Below, one piece after another: positions 45,443 to 58,671 of a DNA stretch of 64,000 nucleotides (position 1 is the stretch's first letter; every line of letters starts with the position of its first letter). Both the position numbers and the translations under genes were made by a program. The notes beneath the pieces were generated by a model. It worked only from the letters and a program-made list of their open reading frames with translations. It was not told the DNA's origin and made no database searches. The DNA comes from Sanguinoderma infundibulare (lineage: Eukaryota > Basidiomycota > Agaricomycetes > Polyporales > Polyporaceae), in contig JAVLRN010000022.1 of assembly GCA_032821775.1 (NCBI GenBank), positions 48,829 through 112,828 on the forward strand, given 5' to 3'.

Positions 45443-45722
45443 GTGGACACGACAGATGTTGCAACTCTGAATGATGCATTAGGGAGTGCTGGCGTGGATC
45501 TCAGGGTGCGTCTCCTCGTCTTACCCTTTCAAACCTTCATCCAACCGGACCCTCCAAGCAGAAGAAGAGACCCTCCAACAACCCACGAACAATACCGTGG
45601 TGACGGAACGGTGGCGCAGGAACGTCCGGAAGCTTGGCTCGGGCGGGCGCGCAAAGACGATCAATGACAACCCCTACCGCCTCTCCCGGTTCTCCGCCCG
45701 CCCTCGAATCATTATGCGATGA
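45443..45722 (+). pseudogene. Possible TAF4-like fragment, U4
   Basis: Motifs unchanged. The overlapping frame from 45634 is longer here (to 46245), because a TGA present in U1 (near 5274) is CGA. Confidence 0.3.
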
Positions 45723-46085
45723 TTTCCAGGCACCGCAGCGTCATCCCAGACCGTTCGTACGCTCATTGACGCGATTTGGAAATACGGTCGGAATGCGCGG
45801 TCGCCTCTCCGCCAGACCGGACGCAATTTCTCGATTCCTGGAATCTGGTCTCGTACGGCAGTCCAGTGCCCGAGGCGACTTCGTACGGGCCAGCCGAGTC
45901 GTGCGCGCGCGATTATCTGTCGAAACGAAGCGGTACGAGTGCGCGCGAATGTTTTTTTCGTCGGGCGGGCGAACCACTGACATCCGCTCTATCTCTCCCT
46001 GCAGGGCTCCGCGCGCAATGAAACTGGGCGTCATACACTCCTCGATACTGGCCGCGACTATCGCGAGGGCTTCGGCTGCCGGTGG

Positions 46086-47364
46086 GTGCAGTGTCACGGC
46101 GACTTTCTCCCCCATCCGGTCATGCTTGCTCACCTCTGCCGACGGTTCAACTTCATCAGCAGTCAGCTCCTGCGCAACGACTCCCTCACAGACATCTTTG
46201 ACCGCTCCGTGCTGTACTTTGAGGTCTTTGAGCGGCTGGAGGTAACCGTCATTTCTACGATCTCGATCATCCGCCGGGTCCGCGAGCGCACCATCATCTA
46301 CGAAGGCAGTGCCGGACCGCGCGAGCCTCCTGAGGCCATCGTCATCCAAGCGCGGGCCGCGCTCAAGGGCCTCGAAGGCATGAAGATAGCCGAGCCGGGT
46401 ACGCAAGAGATGTCAGAGGAGCAGAAGCGGATGACAGTGGATCAGAAGGGCAAGGGGGAGAACAAGAAGTTGCTCGACTTCTGCCAGCGGATCATCAATA
46501 CCGCCAAAGCAATCGACCGCTCGCTAGTGGACACGAAGGGCACGGCGTTCGTCGACCGGCTATACACCGGGCTTCCAAAGATCCCTGCATCGTCGAACAC
46601 CCAGGTGGACGCGGCACTGATCGAGGTGGGCGAGACGGAGGAGAGCGCGATGGAGGCATATGTCAAGTGGGCAAACCGCATGCGGTTCGAGTACTGCGAC
46701 TTGACAGTCCCGCCACCAGAGAATGTGCCCGAGGGCGAGCAAGACCAGGTGCCGAACTACAAGTTCTACTCCAACAACGAGCCGCGCATGCTCGCCAACT
46801 CGGACATTCCGAAGCGGTCGCTGGCTATCGCCAAGGAGGTTGGTGTGATGTATTTGCCGCTCGCGATCGATGGCTGATTTGTGCGCAAAGCTTGCAGTGT
46901 TGACCACCAACTTGCCTGTTTCCTGGAACTCGTCTGTATTCCTTTCCGTAGTCCAGACTCGAGTCGACATTATCAAGGCCCTCGTCACTGGTCCCGAAGG
47001 CACTGCAGGCTCTTCCGCCCTCAATTTCGGTTCGGGAGTCGGCCAAACTGTTCGCGTCGACTATGTTTTCCGTGGGCGATGCCATACAATACTTCTGATG
47101 GAAGCGGGAGGGGTCTTTGAAATCTGCACCTTGGCGGATGGGCAGGTGGTGGTGGCGCATCCGGTTTTGGTTCAGTTTCCCGCCTCTCCCCCGCTCTCGG
47201 AGGCGATTTGCACGGGTGTCAATGACGCTTACCATCACATAGGGAATGTGCAACCCACTGTCAAGACCCCGCACAAAGAGGGCGGCGGGAGCGGGAAGGT
47301 ACTGATTTACATCAATTTTATTCCGGACGTGCGGGTAGAACCGACTGACAAATATGATGCGTGA
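46086..47364 (+). pseudogene. BIRC6-type UBC gene, truncated copy 4
   Basis: Intron 46843-46897; UBC homology ends at 47004; tail to 47364. It has few substitutions (LYTGLPKIPASS, NLPVSWNSS, KALVTGPEGT) and the full TALIEVGE-type segment. Confidence 0.65.
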
Positions 47365-49333
47365 GTGCAAAACCAGGCCCAGGGGAACATTCGGGACGCG
47401 CTAACAATTGCACGCCGACAGGATGGCTGACTAGGAACGTCCGGGAGCTTGGCATAGTGTCGTACGACACTCGCGAAGATGTCCCACTTGTTTCGCCGCG
47501 CCCCGTGGTCGTTTGATGATGTTAGCTGACAATTCGGTTCCAGGGAGGCCGCACAGATGGTATACTTAGCGGGTCGGGGATGCGCCCTCGAGAGAAGCTG
47601 GTAGCAGCCTTTTCAGCCTCCTGTTCTCATCGTCTGTACGTGGTAAGCATCGAACACTTGCGACATATGCAATCATTGAGAAGCTTTAGCCTTGTATAGT
47701 CGATGATGCGGTCCTCGAGGGGACAGGCGGTCTGGATGGTCGCGCGCAGGTCGCCTCGCCATTCAAACACGGTTCCGAATTGGATCAGGGCTGGCTTCGA
47801 CGCTGAAGACTCCCAGCAAGCCCAGATCATCGCTGTCACACACGCAGCGGGTCACTTAAAATTCCGGGCCCCCGCCCAAGTGTCCAGGCGCAATGGGACA
47901 TAAGGATCACGGTCGGGACGTCAGGGCAAAGTTACCGACGTGACGGGCTCGGATGCGGCGCAGTAAGCGGAAATGGGCGCGAGTGGAACAGACGGTTAAG
48001 TAGTGTTTGCCGTTGTGTATGTTTAACTGATCCGCGGGTTGCGTAAATTGATTGCGCTGGGGCTCGAGACCCAGGCGATACGTGGAACGTCTCGGAATTC
48101 TGCGTGATACACTGTCATGATCCGAGCATGGTGCGATACTCTGCGCTCGCTTGGGCAAATTGTAGCCAGCACTTGATGATGTTGCGTCTCTCCTCACTGT
48201 ACATCCTTCTCCTGGCTCTCCCCCTCTCCTTCACGCCTTGTCATTATCACTGCACCGCCGGCTACACGTACCCGCCCATTTTCAAGATGAGCTGCAAGCT
48301 GCAAGCCTCCAAGTCGCACTCGATCCACACCTGTGAGTATCTAGTTCATCTTTCCCACTCCCTGTTCGATCTTTCCATTCTTGTGCTCGACATTGCTCGT
48401 TCGAGCTCTGCAACCCCATTTCAATTGAATCCCCACACACAATTGTATTTCTTGTGGAAGACATGGGTATATACTGCGCCCTGTGTCCTCCCCGCGGATA
48501 CGGCAGATGTCGCAGTGTTTGTCTTCTCGCAGCGCGGCCGTCTTCAGTGTCGTCGGCCCCAACATTCATGGCGGGCTGTAGAGCTGCTTGCAGCCGCTGT
48601 CAAAGTCTTTGGGGATTAGCCGGATCATGAAGATCGCGTGCGGGAGCTCCTTGATGGCCTGCTCCATGACCACGATTGTCTTCGCAGCTGGCGTTCGATG
48701 TCGGGAAAGACGCGGTTGCGCTGGAGGATCGGGGCGGTGGTGCAGAACTTGTTCGAGCTGTGTGCGCATGTGAGCATCGCATTTGAGTGGAAAATACTGA
48801 CATTGCGTGTTCTGGTGCTCTCAAGCGCATTGCAACGCGGCTCCGGACGACCTCAGACAGACACGTCAAGTCTCTCAGTCCAGAGAAGGTTATTCCCGTG
48901 CCTCGTGCAGGGAATGACCGTCGCAAGGCTGAAAGACTTGATGCACGCATTCTGAAGTCGTCCGGGAGAGATACGCGTCGCTCTGGGGTGCGGTCTTGCT
49001 TCTCGAGGTCGTCCCTAGAATGTTGCATGTCAGCCATTGACATGAGCTACTGAATGCGCGAGGCGAGACACATCTCTCCCAGCCGGGACAATTTTAAACG
49101 TCCCGGCCGGGAGACTTGACGGGTCTTGCGGGAGTCGCCCGGGAGAAGTGCGTCGCTTTGCGATGCGGGACCAGCTTCTCATGTTCATCCCTGGAACTCC
49201 GCATGCCAGCGGTTGGGACCTATTAACTCGGAAGTCAGTTTTGGTGTACGTGCGCATGGGAGCCGGGAGCCTTTTGTTTGGCATGATTCTCATCTTCGGG
49301 ATGCGCTGGAGGGCGGAGAACCTGTGAACTTGA
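47365..49333. other. No gene recognised; palindrome at 47456-47471
   Basis: The part around 48341-48569 is close to U1 rather than to U2 and U3. The minus-strand frame with KTIVVMEQAIKELPHAIF is open. Confidence 0.5.
48121..48332 (+). other. Exon-like stretch with nonsense codon, U4
   Basis: The TAG at 48163-48165 is the same change as in U3; the donor is intact. Confidence 0.4.
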
Positions 49334-49952
49334 AAATTAGCACAGCGGACATTCACGTGGCCAGGTAATCTCCTCCTCGTCGACTACTTCCAGAGATCCT
49401 CCTCTGTCCTGTACTCGGTCAGCACCGTCGGCGTGCGCCCAGGCACGTTCCAGATGAACCGCAAGACATGTGTTCCCCTCATGATCCTTTCCAAGGACAC
49501 GCTGGGCACCACCTCCACTGGCTTCCAGAAGCTGTACATCGAGGAGGAGATGGGGAGAGGCCTTTGGGGAGACCACGCGACTGACACGGTGGAGGTGAGT
49601 GAATTCAACTCCTCCTTTCACTGCGCTTGACGAGCTCAGACTGGCACGAACCTATACATGTGTCCAGTTCTCTATCCCGGATGTTGAAGCGCTCCCTCTC
49701 TTCTGCGACATCCCCTACAAGATCAAGGTTGTCACCATCACCGCCCCGCTCACCGTAGTTAAGGCCGAGGCGTACCCCGCCGGAAAGCCCATCTTCCCTT
49801 CCCCGCCCTCAAAACCTTCCGACGTGAAGCTCAAGCTATGCCAACGCGTGCTAATCCGCGCGAAGCAGTTCACGGCCATGGGCGAGTCCGACATCGCGTC
49901 CATCCTCGGCAAGCACACCGACCCGTCCAAGCCCAAGCCCCGGTCGCGATAG
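49334..49952 (+). CDS. Arrestin-like protein, partial, copy 4
   Basis: Exons 49334-49594 and 49668-49952. The first exon is the U2 type, in frame and without the U1 or U3 insertions. The second exon is the U3 type (LTVVKAEAYPAGKP). The change of partner falls at about 49633, where the exact repeat starts. No start codon is seen and the 3' end is truncated as in U1. Confidence 0.4.
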
Positions 49953-50420
49953 AGACATCAGACAAAGTCTGGACAAAGGTCAGTGGGGCTCCCGGTGAGC
50001 CGTAACAATGTCCAAGCCCGAGTCACAGCCCGGGAGTTCAAGCCTCAGACCGGAGGCACCATGGCCAGTTCCGAGTCCCAGAAGCAGGCCACCCAGTGAG
50101 TCCAAGTCCAATGTCAAGTGCAGCGCAAGTCCTGACCTCTCCAAAGCCCACAGAGTCGCAATTTGTCAAGAACATAGCGCCGCCGGCGAGAGACGGAGTC
50201 GCGCAGGTGGTGGTGGCGGTGGAAGGAGTGCTGTATCGCCTCTCGCTTGTACGAGTGTATAGGCGCCCGTGGACTTGGACGTGGTTCTGCGTCTGCGGCG
50301 GGCTCGTTTGGTTCGTTTTGGTCATGTATCGTGCTCGCTACATGTGTATTTCTCTTGCGTATGCCTTTAGAATATTACCCTCTCAACCCGAATGTCCTGT
50401 CCTCCACTACAAAGTGCCCA

Positions 50421-50720
50421 ATACAGCGACTCTCCCCCAGTCCCCCACTCCAAACTCGCCCCCTCTACTCCAACACAGTCCCCGCTGCTCAAACCTACCC
50501 CCCTTTGAGGATACCCGGCTCTTCTCCCGAAGACAGGTTCTCCAAGTCCAATCCACCGCCCCGACTCGAATGCCCCTTCTATGCAAATACAGTCCCTTCC
50601 GTAAGTCCCCCCTGCTCAAAACTACCTCCCTCTGAGAGTGCTCCGTCTCCAATACAGTCACCTCTGAGCCAATACAGTCACCTCTGAGAGTGTGTCTCCG
50701 ATACACTCCCCTCTGAGAGT
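50421..50720 (+). repeat. Degenerate C/T-rich minisatellite, U4
   Basis: Same copies as in U3. Confidence 0.65.
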
Positions 50721-50833
50721 ACTAAGGCAAATGATCGATCCGGGAGATTTCGACCGCGATGATCAGCCGGCAAACAAAATATATTCGTCCCTGCGGCTAT
50801 GTACACTGGAGGGGATCAATATAGCACCGGCAG

Positions 50834-51291
50834 ATGACGACGCAGGTGTACATCGCCAAGGACAACAACTCCCCCATCATGGACCGTGACACGTACGCCT
50901 ATCCGCTAGGGTCCCATGGACCGACATCGACCTTGCGATGTGGCAAGGCGAACAAGTGGCGGCTCCGCCCGGACTGCAACATGGCGATGTGCTGGGCCGC
51001 CGAAGACGCGAGGATCGGGAATCATACCACGATTTCCCGAAGGTGCCCGAGGAGGACGTCGAGTTGGTGGAGGGCACCAGCCGCTGGAACGCCAAGCTGA
51101 AGGAGGAGGGAGTGACGAAGAGGATCATGAGCCCCGCGCATGTCCTGCATCATACCTACATCATCCGATCTGGGGCAGGCGCATACTGTATATACGCCTG
51201 CCCCCTTCAGCAGACGGAGACGAAGGCTGCTGACCCTAACCGTCTTCATACCGATCGCCCGGGGGTTACTCTCTGCAACATGCGTCATTAG
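50834..51291 (+). pseudogene. Small hypothetical ORF, frameshifted, U4
   Basis: Carries the same one-base loss as U3. Confidence 0.4.
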
Positions 51292-51860
51292 GCGTCATTC
51301 ATCGACATCAGCCCGGAAGCAAACAACCTCGGACAGGCACGCACCTGGAGGCAATCCCCGCCGGAACCAAATCTCAGACTATCTCAGAAAAGACAAGACT
51401 TGATCGAGGAACGCGATCTGCAGCACCACTCACCTCGGTCCTCGGGTCGGGAAAGCGCACGTGCCCTACACGGGTCAACCACACGAACACCCATCATTGC
51501 TGCGAGGAGAGTGAGACACAACTGTAGCACCTCGGGGTGTTTAGAATCTAGTTCTAAAACAAGACGACGCGTGTTGCAGCCTGTTCCTGCGCTCCTCGGA
51601 GCCTCGCTGACCGAAGACGCCGCACGACCGGATCGTGCAGAGAAGCCGAGCAGCGCAAGGTTTCTGCGAGGCCAGTGTCTCCCTCCTCGATGTGCGATTT
51701 ACCGCGGAAATGAAACCAGCGTCCCCGGGCCTGACATCCGCGCCGGCCCTCCTGGACGTAATCGTGACTTTGTGAATCAAAGGCGAGACCAAGCGAGCCG
51801 ACGTACCGAGAGCAGTTTGACCGTGCGTGCAATATCTCACTTCATCTGCGTCTTCACAGG

Positions 51861-53201
51861 CTATGACGTCCCATAAACGTCTTTTCGCGTCTTCGCCCAG
51901 CACTCCTTCGCCCCGCCGATGCACGCCGTCAGCGCGTCCTCGCCCGCACCTCCCCCTCCCCCGCCCAGCCCGAGCTGCATGACCGATACGAGCCCGCCCT
52001 CGCCGTCGAGCACGACCGAGACCGCCGTGTCGAGCAGGGGCTCCTCAAAGGAGGTCGGGTCCGCCAGAATGTGTGTCCTGCGAAACGAAAAGGAAACAGA
52101 CAGGGGCCCGGGCGCCGTGCAAGCAGGGGTAGGGCCAGATCGGGGCGAAAGATTGAGTAACCTTGTGCTTGCGCCGCGGGGCATCATGACGGCACGTTTG
52201 ACTGTGTGTTACATACCTATCGAAGATCCCGAACGAGAACGAGCTCGGGAGGCGGCCGAGCGCGAGGGGCGCCCGGATCGTGCGGGCGCAGACGGTCTGC
52301 TGTCGGTCCTCGTCGAACCGCGCTTTCGGCAGGCGAGCTGGCGCGGGCACCGAAAACGCAACCACGATCGTCACCGGAATTCGGACAAATTTCAGTTGCG
52401 CGACATGGTTAAATGGACGGACGGTGCGAGAGGGGGGGACGACGTACTGTTCTTGAGCGCAGCGACCATCGCGAGCAGCGCCGCGTCAAACGCGTTCCCG
52501 TCGTAATTGATGCACGTCGCGTCGACGTACAGCACCCACACCGACTTCCCGGGCTCGATGCACAGCGACGACGGCGGCACCACACCCGATCTGCGCAGCC
52601 GCGGAAGTTCAAGTTGGCGCCTCGGAGACGGCGGCGGAGCACGCAGAATGAAGAAGTACTCACGAGATCAGGACGTCGTTCAGCCTGTCCGACAGCACCT
52701 GTGCCTCGTCCGTCGGCGGGCCCGGCTTGAACTTGGGCGAGCAGATCGCAGGGAGGTCGAGGTTGGGCACTACGGAACGGCCGGACGCGTCGGGCGACGA
52801 GCGTGCAGCGCGACGGACGGGTCACAACGCACCTAGAAAGCCCTCCTTTGGCTTGTCCAGCTCCGGCTCTGCGATTTCCGCCTTCACGCCGCACACGACC
52901 GTCGTCGACCCGAGCCTGACGAGCGCAGAGCCGTCCGCGGTCGATATCGAGCCTTGGCGGACGGTCAGTACCCAAACACCCCTCCAGCACCATTCCAGAA
53001 CTCCGGGCGAGAAGACGAACCTGCAATGACCGAAACGTCCCTCCACTCGTCAAAGTCGCGTCCGTCCGGTCTCACGTTCTCCGCCAGGAACCGCTCCAAG
53101 TAAGTTTTCGGATGCAAGCGTTGAAAGGTGAGCGCCTTGAGCGTGTCCAGCCCGGCCGCGCTCGTCGCCGCAGCGGTCGAAGAAGAGGCAGCAGCAGCCA
53201 T
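51861..53201 (-). CDS. RRP43: Exosome complex subunit RRP43 (EXOSC8), copy 4
   Basis: Exons on the minus strand are 53201-53021, 52952-52833, 52769-52664, 52590-52448, 52337-52217 and 52077-51861. It appears identical to the U3 copy and is fully open. Confidence 0.9.
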
Positions 53202-53358
53202 AGCGAAATGCAAGCGAGGAGATGCAGTTAGGGTGGACAGGCGTCGACGATAATCTAAGTACGGTCACCAGCCTGTGCTTTGCATAATTCCGTGAACAAG
53301 GCGTCTAACACCCCATATTTAGTAGGTATCAGTCACCAGCGGCTGATTTGACAGTATC

Positions 53359-53366
53359 TGACGTCA
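53359..53366. promoter_or_regulatory. CRE/ATF-type site upstream of RRP43, U4
   Basis: TGACGTCA, 158 bases upstream of the start codon. Confidence 0.45.
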
Positions 53367-53804
53367 CAGGGCGTGGGCGAGGACACTCCAGCACACTCGC
53401 CCTCCCCAGAAAAACTGTGCGCGAGCCTCAGGAGGAAGCACGAGGGCCAAGAGTAAGTACAAATATTCAATCGAGTGCATTCCCCTTCCCGCGCCGAACG
53501 ACTATGACGCGCGCAGAACGCTTAGCCTATTGTCGAGGTTTCGACGGGCCGAGGGTGCGCCGTGTTCGGCCACGCTCTGCGCGAACATGCGCATGACAAG
53601 GGACACTCGAGGACTAGTCGCGCGTCAAGAGACGGATTGTAGGGACCGAGCACGAAGTGGAGCTGCTCAAGTGCAAGAATAACTTGAAGAATTTGGAGCG
53701 CCCCGTTCACACTTGTATCACCGGCGCGCATGAGGGCACCTGCTCATCGTGGGGCCCCGGATTTACTTTCCATGATATCGAAATTTGCTGATGTCGCCTC
53801 TGCA

Positions 53805-54749
53805 TCAGCAAAAGCGCAACCTGCCTGCAAGGCTATGCTACGCGCTAGGGGGCTATGTCAGGTTTCGCAGGATCCGGCCCCACCCTGCAGGACTCTGTAG
53901 CAAGTCGCCCGATACGATAGAATGCTGCGGGGTTTCGCCGTGTACGATAAATGATATCAGAGCACTCTAGCTCATCCGACGCACCTGAAAGATTATTGTA
54001 GAGCATTATAATCCATTGATCGCATACGGTCAAGTATTGCAGAACAACACAGCAGCCGGTACCTATCCTGATCTGCGCACACCTCATCTCCGATGCTCGA
54101 AGTCCCCATTGCTGTTCTCAACGCTCATGCGCTCACGATCGTTGCCAGCTTGGATGCATCACTACCAGGTTATGCTTTTGGGGAGCTCGACATTGCTAGG
54201 CTTGGATGAGGACTTCGGATATAACAGTGATGGACAGACTTTTGAAATTTGAGTAGTACAGTACTACTAGACATCATTCGCCAGCCTGAGACAAGTACTC
54301 GAAAACGCAAGTTGCAAGCCATGATTTGGACGCACGCTTGAGGGTATTCACATGGCAGACACCCATTGGGGTAAGCGCGCGCGACACGTCTCTTAAGCTT
54401 CCCCCAACGACTTTACCTCCCCACTCGTGTATTGAACTTATACTCCCACTATTCTGCTTGCTTGTTCAACCCATTACTACAGCCATCAGTCACGGCCTCA
54501 CGCAGACCAACGGTGCAGGCGTACAGCAACACAACACATTGTTCCACCTTGCAAGTCTGGCACAAATGCGTGCGACACGAAAGGATCTGGACCCACATCC
54601 ACCGCTTCGATATGTGAGTAAATATTTTCTTGCTTTCGTACTGAGGAGACTGCGTAGGCAAAGTAGAGGGTGGTGAAGACCATTATGAGGGTGACAACGA
54701 GGACGAGGATGCGAAAACCAGGTGAGTCCCTCCACGGACATGACTATAT
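53805..54749. mobile_element. 945-base segment, U4 copy
   Basis: Second copy of the segment at 39402-40346, with no difference seen. Confidence 0.4.
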
Positions 54750-55479
54750 GCGCACGGCCCGGGGGATAGATGGAGGATGCGATGTTGCGGGCATGGTCGA
54801 AGCCGGTCAGAGCCTTTGAGGCAAGCGATGTTGTGTTTCTTCACATTTATGGGGCAATATCTGATTGAAACAGAAGGCTACAGGAATTCGGGGGCGAGGG
54901 GCGCGCTCTCGCGGGCCTGAGGCGTTCAGTAGAGTGACCGTGACATCAGAGAATACCCACTGAAAGAATATTCGGCGTGTTCACAGAATTATGCAAGGCG
55001 CGGGAATACGGCGCTCCCGAAAAAGGCAAGTAGGGGGCGCGGTTTTCGCGAGGCTCCCATGTCCGAGTCGGGGCCGCTACCGAGTCGCGTGGCGGGAGGA
55101 TTAGCGACGAGATTGAGGTGGCCAGATAAATTGCGTCGGGGCTCGCGAACTCCAGATGGAAACCTCTGTGTATGTATGTACACTTAATCTATCCTATCCC
55201 AGTTGTGGGTCCACCCCACTTCCCCACCCTCGAGGTCCGTGCCTTGCGCGCGCATTCTGCGTTGCGTCGTCGGCCCCCCGACGCGAGCGGGGCCGCGGAG
55301 AGGAAAGGAGAGTGAGATGCCTGCCAGTAGTTGTGTTCTTGCGTTCCGTGCATTAACTCGTACATGTAAAGCCAAAACCCCAGCTGCAGCGGCATGGACC
55401 ACAGCCACGTCCGTCCGCCCTCCCAACCAAGCACGCCAGCTTCCGGCCTCGACCGCTCCGACCGATGCCCGTCCGCCGT

Positions 55480-56667
55480 CTACGCCGAGACGATCCCTTT
55501 TAGCACCGCGTACTCGGCGTTGATGATGCTGCTCGTCGCCGCGCCGATTGCGACGTTGTTCGACAGCACGACAAACTTGATGTCCAGCACCCTGCACTGC
55601 CGCACCCGCCCCACACTGACCCCCGCCCCAGCCTGGTAGTCCCTGTCGAGGCGCGGCTGGGGCCGGTCCGCCTCCTCGTGCACGAACACCGTGTGCCGCG
55701 GCGCGGACGGGCAGCCGATCGTGTACGCCTCGGCCGTGTACGCCTGCAGGGCCTCGCGCACCTGCTGTGGGCTCGGCGGCGGCCGGCGCGCGAACCGCAC
55801 CGACACGCACTCGGTGTGGCCCTCGATGACCGGCACGCGGTTGCACGAGGCCGAGATCCGGAGGGGCTGCTTGGTGTGCATGTCGAACGCCTTCAGCCCG
55901 TCGTCCTCGCCGTGCGCGAGCCCGCCGAGGATCTTGAGCGTCTCCCACTCGATCTTCTCCTCCTCGCCGCTGATGAACGGCACGACGTTGTCGAGGATGT
56001 CCAGCGACGGCACGCCCGGGTAGCCTCCGCCCGAGATGGCCTGCATGGTGGTGATCATGCAGGACTCGATCGGCCCGAACGCGCGCTCGAGCGCGGCGAG
56101 GGGGATGACGACGCCGGTCGTGGAGCAGTTTGCGTTCGTGACGATGAAGCCCTTTTGGAGAGGAGGGGAGTGCAGTCGTTGCTGCTGCGGGATGATGGCA
56201 AAGTGGGAAGGGTTCACGAGCGGGACGATGAGCGGTACGTGCGGATCTCGACGGTAGTTCTTTGCGTTCGAGAAGACGGCGAGCTCCGCCACGCGGAAGG
56301 CGTGCTCTGCATCAAGCAGGGAAGGAGGGGGAGGTTGAGGTTAGCGGACAGCAGCGTGGACGGCATCAGGGGAAATACGCACCTATATCGCCTGCTACAT
56401 CTGCGTCCAAGCCAGAGAAAACGATCACGCACTCCTTGAAGTGCTCCGGGACGCATTCCTGGACGATGGTTTCTCGTACGACGCTTGGAATGGGCCTCGT
56501 CTGCTTCCAGTTGACGGCCTTGGAGTAAGGCTTCCCGGCTGATCGAGCCGATGCGCCGAGCACATGGATCACGAAGGAGGGGTGCTCTGCAAGGAGAGGG
56601 ATGACTGTTGGCCGACGGTGCCGATCGCGTCGAGGACGCCGACCTTATACGGCTTCTGGTTGGTCAT
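55480..56667 (-). pseudogene. Aspartate-semialdehyde dehydrogenase, frameshifted copy 5
   Basis: Exons 56667-56383 and 56306-55480, with the same defect as the U4 copy. Confidence 0.88.
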
Positions 56668-57507
56668 GTCGGTGTGGCGAGGAGTGAGAGGAAGAGGGAG
56701 TAAAGGAGATGGGAGTCGGACGATGACTCTGCGGCCCGGGGTCTGCGGGAGCGCAGGAGAAAGAGATCAAGTCAAGCACGAAATAGGGAGGGATTGTTTG
56801 CGGTGTTTCACGTGCGTGCTTCCGATTGATATGGGCTGCCCGCGTGGGCGATGCAGTCGGGCACCCAGTTTGGACACATTGGGCAGGCTTAGGGCAGGTT
56901 GTGGCACGATCGCCAGCGTCGCCATCCGCCAGTCGATGGTCTGTTTTGCTGCACTCTGGCTGGACTGGCGAGTCGCTCGAGTCTCGATTCGCCCGGCGTT
57001 GGCGATCGACATTCTCTCCAGCCCGCCATCCGGCGACTCTCCTTACGCACTACGTACTCCCAACACGCCGCGCCGCGTCGCCCACTCGCTCCCCTCGTCT
57101 CTCCCGTCCCTTCGACAGAACCCGCTATCCACGCCGTAACCGACGTTTCCGTGGCGCACCACCTGCCTCCCATCCATCCCTCATCCAGTCCCTATCGTCC
57201 ACTCGACGGAACAAGATACGACGTCAACTCCTACATCCCGCAGCCGACATCCTTCGCCTCGCCATCCCAGACGCTGAGCTCATGTGCCTCCGACTCCAAC
57301 TCTCTCTAGCTGCGCACTGTCTGTATCAGTGTCCGGATGGAACGCACTACAGTTACTTCGATTCCACCCATCTACCTTCCTCTTCTCTACCCCGCACTTC
57401 GAGGTGCTAGCATCCTTCTCTGCAAGGTTCCCAAGTATGAGAACCGGGTGAGCATGCTTCCATGCCGCTCTAGCCCCATTCCACCCCAAGTACTGACCGT
57501 GCCACAT

Positions 57508-57821
57508 TAGGATCGCATGAACCATTCCCCTTGCTGTCCTATCACGCATGAGCAAGCGCAGGCCGAGTAGGTCGTGGAGGAGGTCGGAGATGATGTTCGC
57601 GCCGATGTTCGCGAGCTCGGACCACTGCCCGGTTCCGCTACGAGGTAACCGTTCCTGTGCTCGCTCGCCAACGCTCTCGCGGCCTCGGACCGTCGCCTGT
57701 CAATGTTTGCGCCCAACGCTTCCAACCCCTTCAAGACAAGCATTCGTCCCACGTTCGTGATCGCGACCAGCAGCACTTCTACGACTAACATGACCTCGCC
57801 GCGCTCTCCCACATCCGCCAT
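57508..57821 (-). other. Unrecognised coding-like block, U5
   Basis: Same sequence as the U4 block. Confidence 0.3.
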
Positions 57822-58256
57822 CCTCCCACTACGCACGCCAACCCGACTCTCCCTGCGCAGTACGTCCCCCAAACCACGCCGTCGTACAATACGGACGGAC
57901 CTTGAGGTCGGTTCTGTACTGGGCGATGCTGCTCACTTCAGGCACGTTGGCAGCAATCAAGACGCTTACTGGTCGCGCGCCCGGGAGGATCGCACCTCGA
58001 CAATCCTTGCACTGCAAGGCACTTCGCTGTAGTTTTGCATACGGCATGCCTCGAACTGGGACGATTGTCAGGACCCGAAACGACGCCGCAACGCGCAGAA
58101 CTCTCACCAGCATTCCTCATCTCAACAGTCGGCACGACCGACGCCACCCATTACCGCCAGGCCACCGGGAGATGGGCATGTGGGGGACAAAGACGCAGTC
58201 AGCAACGGGGGGAACGCATGCGAGGTGAGTACGTACGCGGTGAACGAAGACAAGGC

Positions 58257-58283
58257 GAGGACGCAGAGGACGCAGAGGACGCA
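58257..58283 (+). repeat. GAGGACGCA repeat, 3 copies
   Basis: Three copies, as in U3 and U4. Confidence 0.85.
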
Positions 58284-58671
58284 GAGGGCGGGGGCGCAAT
58301 GCGCGAGACTCATGCCGTCCTCCCCCTTTCTTTACAGCCTTTATACCCTCTATCAGAGTCCGTGCGCAGACCGCGGACTCGCCCTCGCCGTCGTGCCATC
58401 TCTCAGGTCTGTTTCCGAGACCCGGCCGTCATTACGCTCGCGTCCCCGGCGTCCCATCTCGCCTCCCACAAGCGAGCGCCCTCCATCTCCCGCCTCTCCC
58501 GCCTATCCAAAACACACGCTTACTCTCGCCCCTGACCGCCATGAATATTGCAGATCGGAACGCACACAGACACGGCTGCCGGTAGCCCAGCCCAGTCTCT
58601 CGCCCGCCCTCGCCGACCCTCGTCGTGGTTCTCGAAGTTGACGAAACCGAAGCCACGACTCTTGTCCTTAA

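Larger units (their letters stand above)
49953..51860. other. No recognised gene; minisatellite and broken small ORF
   Basis: Matches 35550-37457 at an offset of 14403. Confidence 0.5.
40590..54992. repeat. Tandem array unit U4
   Basis: Length 14403, equal to the exact period of the right half of the window. U5 matches it as far as the window goes, and its right part matches U3 from 35231. Its left part differs from U1 to U3 by many substitutions. Confidence 0.97.
53202..55479. other. RRP43 upstream region, extra segment and U4/U5 junction
   Basis: Matches 38799-41076 at an offset of 14403. The inverted repeat is at 53784-53812. Confidence 0.5.
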
